Below, piece by piece: positions 59,348 through 64,000 of a stretch of 64,000 nt of DNA (its first letter is position 1; every line of letters starts with the position of its first letter). The DNA is taken from contig NZ_LT670818.1 in the NCBI RefSeq assembly GCF_900129505.1, positions 2,542,001 to 2,606,000 of the forward strand, given 5' to 3'. The position numbers and the translations under genes are program-made. Source of the stretch: Bradyrhizobium erythrophlei. Lineage in GTDB: Bacteria; Pseudomonadota; Alphaproteobacteria; Rhizobiales; Xanthobacteraceae. Below the pieces are notes generated by a model. That model saw only the letters and a list, made by a program, of their open reading frames with translations. It was not told the DNA's origin and did no database searches.

Positions 59348-60754
59348 TTATCTATCCACACGTTGGAGAAATTCAAACGTCCAGTTCACGCCCGCAGGAG
59401 AAAAATCAAGTACCCCGCTGCCGTTGAGGGCGCGAGGTATGATTTGTTCGATCATAACATGGCCGAAGCCTCGCCGTTGCGGCGGCATAACGGGTGGTCC
59501 GCCCTTTTCACACCAATGGATTCGAACCCTGTCGTTCGCCTCGCCGACCTGCCAGCGGATCAACACCTCGCCGTGCAGCCCGGACAACGCTCCATGCTTT
59601 GAAGCATTGGTCGCCAGTTCGTGCAAAGCCAAGCCTAGATGTTGTACGGCATCGGGTTTCAGGACGACCGGAGGCCCGGCGGCGTCGATCCTGCCTGCGT
59701 TGGTTTCGCCGAAGGGCCGCATCTGCGCCGATACGAGATCGTGGAACGAGGCGCCTTGCCAGCTATCCTTAACCAGCAGATCATGACAATGCGCGAGCGC
59801 CTGCAGCCGCTCCGAAAAACGCATTTGATACTGCCTCACGTCGCCCGCATATTGCGCGGTCTGGTTGGCGACCGCCATGACGACCGCAAGGAGATTCTTG
59901 GTGCGATGTGAAAGCTCGTCGATGATCAAGCGGATGTGCTCTTCACGGCGTCTCTGCTCGCTGATATCGACGTGAGTTCCAATCCACCGATAGACGGTCG
60001 ACGTTGCGTCGCGCAGTGGAATCAACCGGGTCAGGAATGGGCGGTACTGCCCATCCTTTCCGAGCAGTGGTAACTCCATCTCCAGTGCTGTTCCGGCCTG
60101 AAGGGACTGCGCCCAGCGGCGGCTGACGTCCGGCAGTGAAGCAGGGGCGAGAAGGGTCTGCCAGTCATGAGCGCCGGCATTAACGGCCGACACGCCAGAG
60201 TAGTCGGACCAACAGCTGTTGAACCAGAAGATTCTGCCGTCGGCCTCAGCCATCCAAACCAACTGCGGGATGGAGTCGGCCAGTGTGTGAAATTGCCGCT
60301 CGCTTGCCCGAAGTGCCGCTTCGATGCGTTTGCGTTCGGTAATCTCTTCGGCTGCGACGTTGACTCCCACAATCTCGCCATCTGGACCCCGTACCGGATG
60401 CCAGTACGTAATCCACGCGCGATGTTCGTTCTGATCACGGCGCTGCCCTGCTACCTCGATCCCGGTCACCGGCTCGCCGCTTGCCATGATGGACCGAACG
60501 ATCGCTTCGACCGATTCGGCCAATGCCGGTACGCACTCTCGCACCGTTCGTCCCAGATGCCCTTCAACGGAAATGCCGCAAATTTCGGTGAGATGCTGGT
60601 TAATCTGCAGATAGCGGCAGTCGGGAGACAAGAACGCGAGCCCGATTGGCGCAGTATCGTAGATAAGCTGCAACGCAGGCTGCTGGACGAACGACAGGCT
60701 GGGCAGGGAGGTCGGCCGCTCTACCCTCGCATCACTGTCTGCCTCGTCCGCCAA
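59348..60754 (-). CDS. HWE-family histidine kinase with two PAS domains
   Basis: A 468-residue soluble sensor kinase. PAS1 about 25-140 (LQLIYDTAPIGLAFLSPDCR, GVNVAAEEITERKRIEAALR), PAS2 about 145-265 (FHTLADSIPQLVWMAEADGR, YRWIGTHVDISEQRRREEHI). The kinase core is of the HWE class: H in IDELSHRTKNLLAVVMAVAN, HELATNASKHGALSGLHG, and RIHWCEKGGPPVMPPQRRGF with the WxE-like WCE motif. No membrane segments. HWE kinases with such PAS pairs act in general stress or light responses of alphaproteobacteria. No response regulator is adjacent. Confidence 0.92.
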   Translation of the reverse strand: MADEADSDARVERPTSLPSLSFVQQPALQLIYDTAPIGLAFLSPDCRYLQINQHLTEICGISVEGHLGRTVRECVPALAESVEAIVRSIMASGEPVTGIEVAGQRRDQNEHRAWITYWHPVRGPDGEIVGVNVAAEEITERKRIEAALRASERQFHTLADSIPQLVWMAEADGRIFWFNSCWSDYSGVSAVNAGAHDWQTLLAPASLPDVSRRWAQSLQAGTALEMELPLLGKDGQYRPFLTRLIPLRDATSTVYRWIGTHVDISEQRRREEHIRLIIDELSHRTKNLLAVVMAVANQTAQYAGDVRQYQMRFSERLQALAHCHDLLVKDSWQGASFHDLVSAQMRPFGETNAGRIDAAGPPVVLKPDAVQHLGLALHELATNASKHGALSGLHGEVLIRWQVGEANDRVRIHWCEKGGPPVMPPQRRGFGHVMIEQIIPRALNGSGVLDFSPAGVNWTFEFLQRVDR

Positions 60755-61748
60755 CGGATGCCTCCCTAGCGATTCACGGTTCGCACCCTGTACCTAATCT
60801 ATCGAGACACCGACCAAGCCTACACCTTTTTTCCGATATTATACGGCCTTCAGAATGGAATCCCTGCCGAATCGCGAGACGTGATGGAATCGATGTGGTG
60901 TTGACTGTCGGCGGATAAGGTCCGTGCGGCACAGGTTTTGTCGACGATGTCGTTGCAGTCGCGAAAATACGGCGCGCAGGAGGGTGAGCGTCGAGGCACG
61001 AACCGCCAAAAATTTACCGAAATTTTCGCGCCCGGCAGGTTGAAAATTTGATTCGAGATAGAACAGATGCGGGGCTGACAAAGAGGAATTCCGCAACGAT
61101 TTCAATCCGCCTAGAAGGCTGGAAAATGTCACGACGGCTCCTGATAACATTGCGGAATTAGGCGACTTCCGAACTGAATACAGCGTCGGCGCTGCGGGGA
61201 CTTTTCAAATGTCCACCATCAGCGAATGTCGGTATCGGTGGTTGCGCCTCCCCGCAACCATTTTCGTTATAACTCACTCACCGTCCCGGTCTAACCGCTG
61301 GGACGGCTTTGCCTTTTCTGAGGAACGCTGCGGCCGGGCGACGGAGCAGGTCCGGCTGCGGGCAGGTGTGACCTGGTCCCGCGAGAATGATAGGCTGGCA
61401 TTTGCGCTCGACGAAGCGTCCAGAGACGCCACTCGCGCGCGCTAATTCAGCGAAACGCTCAGGAGCATGCGAGTCATCCGCGTCGGGCCGACGGCAACAG
61501 TCGCGAGCGGTCTGACCGTTGCTCAATAGCCGCTGGAAATCGCCGAGACGCCAATCGTTGCAACAACATTGCCAATCCGAGCCCAAGGAGCAGGCCGCGC
61601 TCCATGAACCAACCCAAAGCAACGGCTGGATCAAGATCTGGGTCATGGAGGACAAGGTGGATACCACGCCGACCGGATGGATCGAAAGTGCGAAGAGCAC
61701 AAGCGTCATGAGCTAAATACGACGCTCGAAATTTGGTCGATGCCGGAT
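60755..61748. other. Nearly 1 kb without a clear gene
   Basis: Short frames only. A minus frame from 61709 begins MTLVLFALSIHPVGVVSTLS and a second frame continues GLLLGLGLAMLLQRLASRRF, which could be a frameshifted small membrane gene (61560-61709), but I cannot name it. A hairpin CCGTCCC...GGGACGG lies at 61281-61306. Confidence 0.4.
61281..61306 (+). terminator. Hairpin, possible terminator
   Basis: Inverted repeat CCGTCCCGGT ... ACCGCTGGGACGG (7-bp outer arms CCGTCCC/GGGACGG and a further inner CGGT/ACCG), followed by CTTTGCCTTTTC. The T-rich tail is interrupted, so assignment is tentative, and no gene clearly ends here. Confidence 0.4.
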
Positions 61749-62399
61749 TCAGGGCTTTCGCGGATACACGATAATCGACAGGTACGTCATCGGTGGTTTG
61801 ACCAAGGTTTCCGGGCCATGAAGTGCTCCGGAGTCGAACAGGATCGAGTCGCCGGGCCGAAGCCGATAGCTTTTGTCGCCATGACGATAGAGTACCTCGC
61901 CCGTCAACATGTAAATGAACTCGATGCCTGCATGCTGAAAGCCAGTGAAGGCTTCCGCTTCTTCCTTCAGCGTGATTAAGTACGGCTCCACGACGACATC
62001 GCCGCCAATTACGTGTCCCAGCAACTGGTAGACGTGGCCCACTTTCGTGCCGCGACGCTCGATGATCACGCCCTGCTTCGCCCTGACGAAAGAGCAGTCG
62101 CGTCGCTCCTCGGTGGCGGCAAAAACCATGCTCAGCGAAACAGTCAGCGCAGTAGCGATCGACTGAAGGGTTGAAAGCGACGGCGATATCTGCCCGTTCT
62201 CAATTTTCGACAACATCCCGGCCGAAATATTCGACGCGCCTGCCAGGTCGTTTACCGACAGGTCCCGCTCGCGGCGAATGGAACGGATGCGTGCGCCGAG
62301 TGCGCGCTCCAGCGTTCGCGGCTCGACCGGCGCATTGGAGCCGGTAGTAAAATTTGTTTTCTCTGAATACACACTCCTAAGTAGCGTTTTTCTCGGCAT
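61749..62399 (-). CDS. XRE-cupin transcriptional regulator
   Basis: A 216-residue two-domain regulator of the PuuR/SutR type. HTH (about 33-88): LGARIRSIRRERDLSVNDLA, SNISAGMLSKIENGQISPSL, STLQSIATALTVSLSMVFAA. Cupin (about 130-212): HVIGGDVVVEPYLITLKEEA, AGIEFIYMLTGEVLYRHGDK, LRPGDSILFDSGALHGPETL. The cupin senses a small metabolite. Divergent from the urea/amide-type ABC gene 328 bp away, it is the likely regulator of that transporter operon. Confidence 0.9.
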   Translation of the reverse strand: MPRKTLLRSVYSEKTNFTTGSNAPVEPRTLERALGARIRSIRRERDLSVNDLAGASNISAGMLSKIENGQISPSLSTLQSIATALTVSLSMVFAATEERRDCSFVRAKQGVIIERRGTKVGHVYQLLGHVIGGDVVVEPYLITLKEEAEAFTGFQHAGIEFIYMLTGEVLYRHGDKSYRLRPGDSILFDSGALHGPETLVKPPMTYLSIIVYPRKP

Positions 62400-62727
62400 G
62401 GCAGCGACCCCACTAATGGTCCTTGAGAACTAGCATGGTGCAAGGAAAAGCCGCCTCGAAACTTTAGGCAGTGGAATTCCGTTTGCGAGGCACAGTCAAC
62501 GCCGCAGCGTTGAAAACGGCGTTGAGATGGCCTCCTTAGCTGCTGTCTCAGGCAATTGCTCAACAGTCTCTGGGCATTTAGCAACCTTGTTGCCGCGTGC
62601 GCGTGGCCGTGCGCACCGCCACTGCTCGATAATTTATCCGCAGTGCATAAATTTTACTCTTGAGAAACCGCCGTAGGGCGATACGTTGGCAAATAGATTT
62701 CTTCTTAGGAAATAGCAGGAGCGCTAC
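62400..62727. promoter_or_regulatory. Divergent promoter region of the ABC transporter operon
   Basis: About 330 bases between the XRE-cupin gene and the ABC binding protein gene. AT-rich near 62625-62715, with AGGAG before the ATG. No inverted repeat that I can assign with confidence. Confidence 0.45.
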
Positions 62728-64000
62728 ATGGGGACCAATCGTCGCGACTTTTTGAAGAAGACCGCCTTGGCGGGTGGAGCGCTGGCGGCTGCGCCATATG
62801 GCTTTGTTCGCAATATCGATCAGGCCTGGGGCGCCGAGTCCTGGGTCAAGAAGGGGCAGCCGATCAAGATCGGACTTCTGTTCTCTCTTTCAGGCGCACT
62901 CGCGGTGCCGGAAGAAGACTCGACGTTGGTCATGCAGTACGCGATCGACGAGATCAACAAGGCGGGCGGCATCGATGGCTCGCCGATCGAACCGGTCATC
63001 GTCGACGCCAAGTCGGACTTCACCGTCTATTCGGAGAAGACGAAGGAATTGATCCTTCGCAACAAGGTGGTAGCGCTGTTCGGCTGCTACACCTCGGCCA
63101 GCCGCAAGGCGATTCTGCCGACGGTCATGGCGCAGAACCACTTGCTCTATTATCCGACCTGCTACGAAGGAGCTGAATGCACTCAGAACACGATATGCAC
63201 CGGTCCTCTCGCCAACCAGCACTCGAAGGATCTGATTCCCTTCATGGTCGAGAAGTTCGGCAAGAAGGTCTTTTTTGTCGGCTCGAACTACGTCTGGCCG
63301 AAGGAATCCAACAAGAACGCGAAGATCTGGCTGCAGCAGGCCGGCGGCGAACTGGTGGGTGAAGAGTACATTCCGCTCGGCTCCTCCGAGTTCGGTCCCG
63401 TGCTGAACAAGATCCGCGAAGCTAAGCCCAGCTTCATCTTCTCCACCGTGGTCGGCGCCTCCGATATCGCCTTCCACAAGCAGTTCAAACAGGAAGGATT
63501 CAAGGTCGACTCCATGCCGATAGCGTCGCTCACCACGGGCGAGATCGAGACCCGGGCAATGGGCAACGAATTTGGAGCGGGGCATTTTCTCTCGGCGCCC
63601 TACTTCCAGACGATGGATAACCCGACCAACCACAAGTTCGTCGAGGGCTTCCTCAAGAGCAAATACGGCAAGAACGGAACGACGCACTACAACATGGAAG
63701 AGACCTACACGTCGGCCTACGTATTCAAGTATGGCCTCGAAAAGGCGCTCGCCGCGGTGGGTTACGACGCTCTTACGCCGCGCGCAATCCGCGATCACTC
63801 CGGCGGTATCAAGGTTGAAGACAACGTTTCCCCCGAAGGTCTGATATGGATCGACGACAAGAACTTCAATACCTGGCTGAAACCCAAGATCGGCCAGTGC
63901 CAGGCGGACGGAAGCTTCAAGATCGTCAAGACTTCCGATCAGCACGTCGCTCCCGATCCCTTTTCCATCTATCCGGACAGCGGCAAGTGCACGGCTGACG
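62728..64000 (+). CDS. Urea/short-chain-amide ABC transporter substrate-binding protein (3' end beyond window)
   Basis: Start at 62728 behind AGGAG; at least 424 residues with no stop before the window ends. Tat-like leader MGTNRRDFLKKTALAGGALA. Type I periplasmic binding protein: PIKIGLLFSLSGALAVPEED, DEINKAGGIDGSPIEPVIVD, ALFGCYTSASRKAILPTVMA, LLYYPTCYEGAECTQNTICT, FFVGSNYVWPKESNKNAKIW, STVVGASDIAFHKQFKQEGF, LTTGEIETRAMGNEFGAGHF. This is the UrtA/FmdD/AmiC group. Permease and ATPase genes should follow. Probably controlled by the divergent XRE-cupin gene. Confidence 0.9.
   Translation, partial: MGTNRRDFLKKTALAGGALAAAPYGFVRNIDQAWGAESWVKKGQPIKIGLLFSLSGALAVPEEDSTLVMQYAIDEINKAGGIDGSPIEPVIVDAKSDFTVYSEKTKELILRNKVVALFGCYTSASRKAILPTVMAQNHLLYYPTCYEGAECTQNTICTGPLANQHSKDLIPFMVEKFGKKVFFVGSNYVWPKESNKNAKIWLQQAGGELVGEEYIPLGSSEFGPVLNKIREAKPSFIFSTVVGASDIAFHKQFKQEGFKVDSMPIASLTTGEIETRAMGNEFGAGHFLSAPYFQTMDNPTNHKFVEGFLKSKYGKNGTTHYNMEETYTSAYVFKYGLEKALAAVGYDALTPRAIRDHSGGIKVEDNVSPEGLIWIDDKNFNTWLKPKIGQCQADGSFKIVKTSDQHVAPDPFSIYPDSGKCTAD

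Noticed and set aside
62890..63945. 351-codon minus frame near the window end
   Set aside because: Shadow of the ABC binding protein gene on the plus strand, which has leader, ribosome site and family motifs.

Overview
The window looks like a chromosomal segment of a Bradyrhizobium-type alphaproteobacterium (Nitrobacteraceae). It has high-GC coding sequence, many alpha/beta-hydrolase, AraC, HWE-kinase and small exported proteins of kinds I associate with that group, and a urea/amide-type ABC binding protein with a Tat-like leader. The assignment rests on family recognition, not on a search. Much of the window is accessory DNA: intact operons alternate with gene fragments, frameshifted genes and insertion-sequence remains.

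Layout. 1-1.7 kb: 3' part of an exopolysaccharide export (OPX/ExoF-like) gene and a small membrane protein. 2.6-5.2 kb: one end of a tRNA-targeted integrative element, namely a 47-nt 3' fragment of tRNA-Arg(CCG), two HTH genes, an unknown gene and a P4-type tyrosine integrase. 5.7-11.4 kb: a decayed tautomerase gene, three alpha/beta hydrolases, an NTF2-like protein, a DUF302 protein and a divergent AraC regulator. 12-16 kb: mostly wreckage (GntR remnant, yjcH-like gene followed by a truncated actP, frameshifted zinc-ribbon gene, and a mosaic of IS30, histidine-kinase and kup fragments). 16-20 kb: KdpE/KdpD-like two-component system. 20.5-29.7 kb: an envelope/efflux locus with two outer-membrane proteins, small exported proteins sharing an RYYGGPK.PMW tail, and a complete HME-RND tripartite pump. 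29.7-31.2 kb: an IS630-type element carrying a divergent winged-helix gene, inserted at the stop codon of the last small gene. 31.3-34.4 kb: enoyl-CoA hydratase, an exported peptide, a four-EF-hand protein, and fragments of a recombinase and a PAS sensor.

34.4-41.5 kb holds a complete malonate decarboxylase operon (mdcA-C-D-E-G-B, AEC transporter, mdcH), tightly packed and overlapping: the four enzyme subunits, the two enzymes that make and attach the special prosthetic group, the malonyl loading enzyme and a probable malonate carrier. 41.6-46.4 kb is a second hydrolase module (tautomerase, metallo-beta-lactamase-fold enzyme, OsmC/Ohr, alpha/beta hydrolase, AraC) that is paralogous to the 5.7-11.4 kb region and was rearranged by duplication and deletion. 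46.7-50.6 kb: a 962-residue winged-helix/NB-ARC ATPase regulator divergent from a LysR gene. 50.7-54.3 kb: a deletion fusion of a second RND locus and a frameshifted ABC binding protein. 54.9-58.7 kb: an amidase, an uncharacterised 376-residue protein and several tiny genes. 58.8-62.4 kb: TRAP-permease and enoyl-CoA hydratase fragments, an HWE histidine kinase and an XRE-cupin regulator. The last 1.3 kb is the start of a urea/amide ABC transporter binding protein, which runs off the window.

I do not see a clear new defence or biosynthetic system. The least explained signals are the RYYGGPK peptide family around the metal pump, the passenger gene in the IS630 element, and the repeated hydrolase/tautomerase module with its scars.
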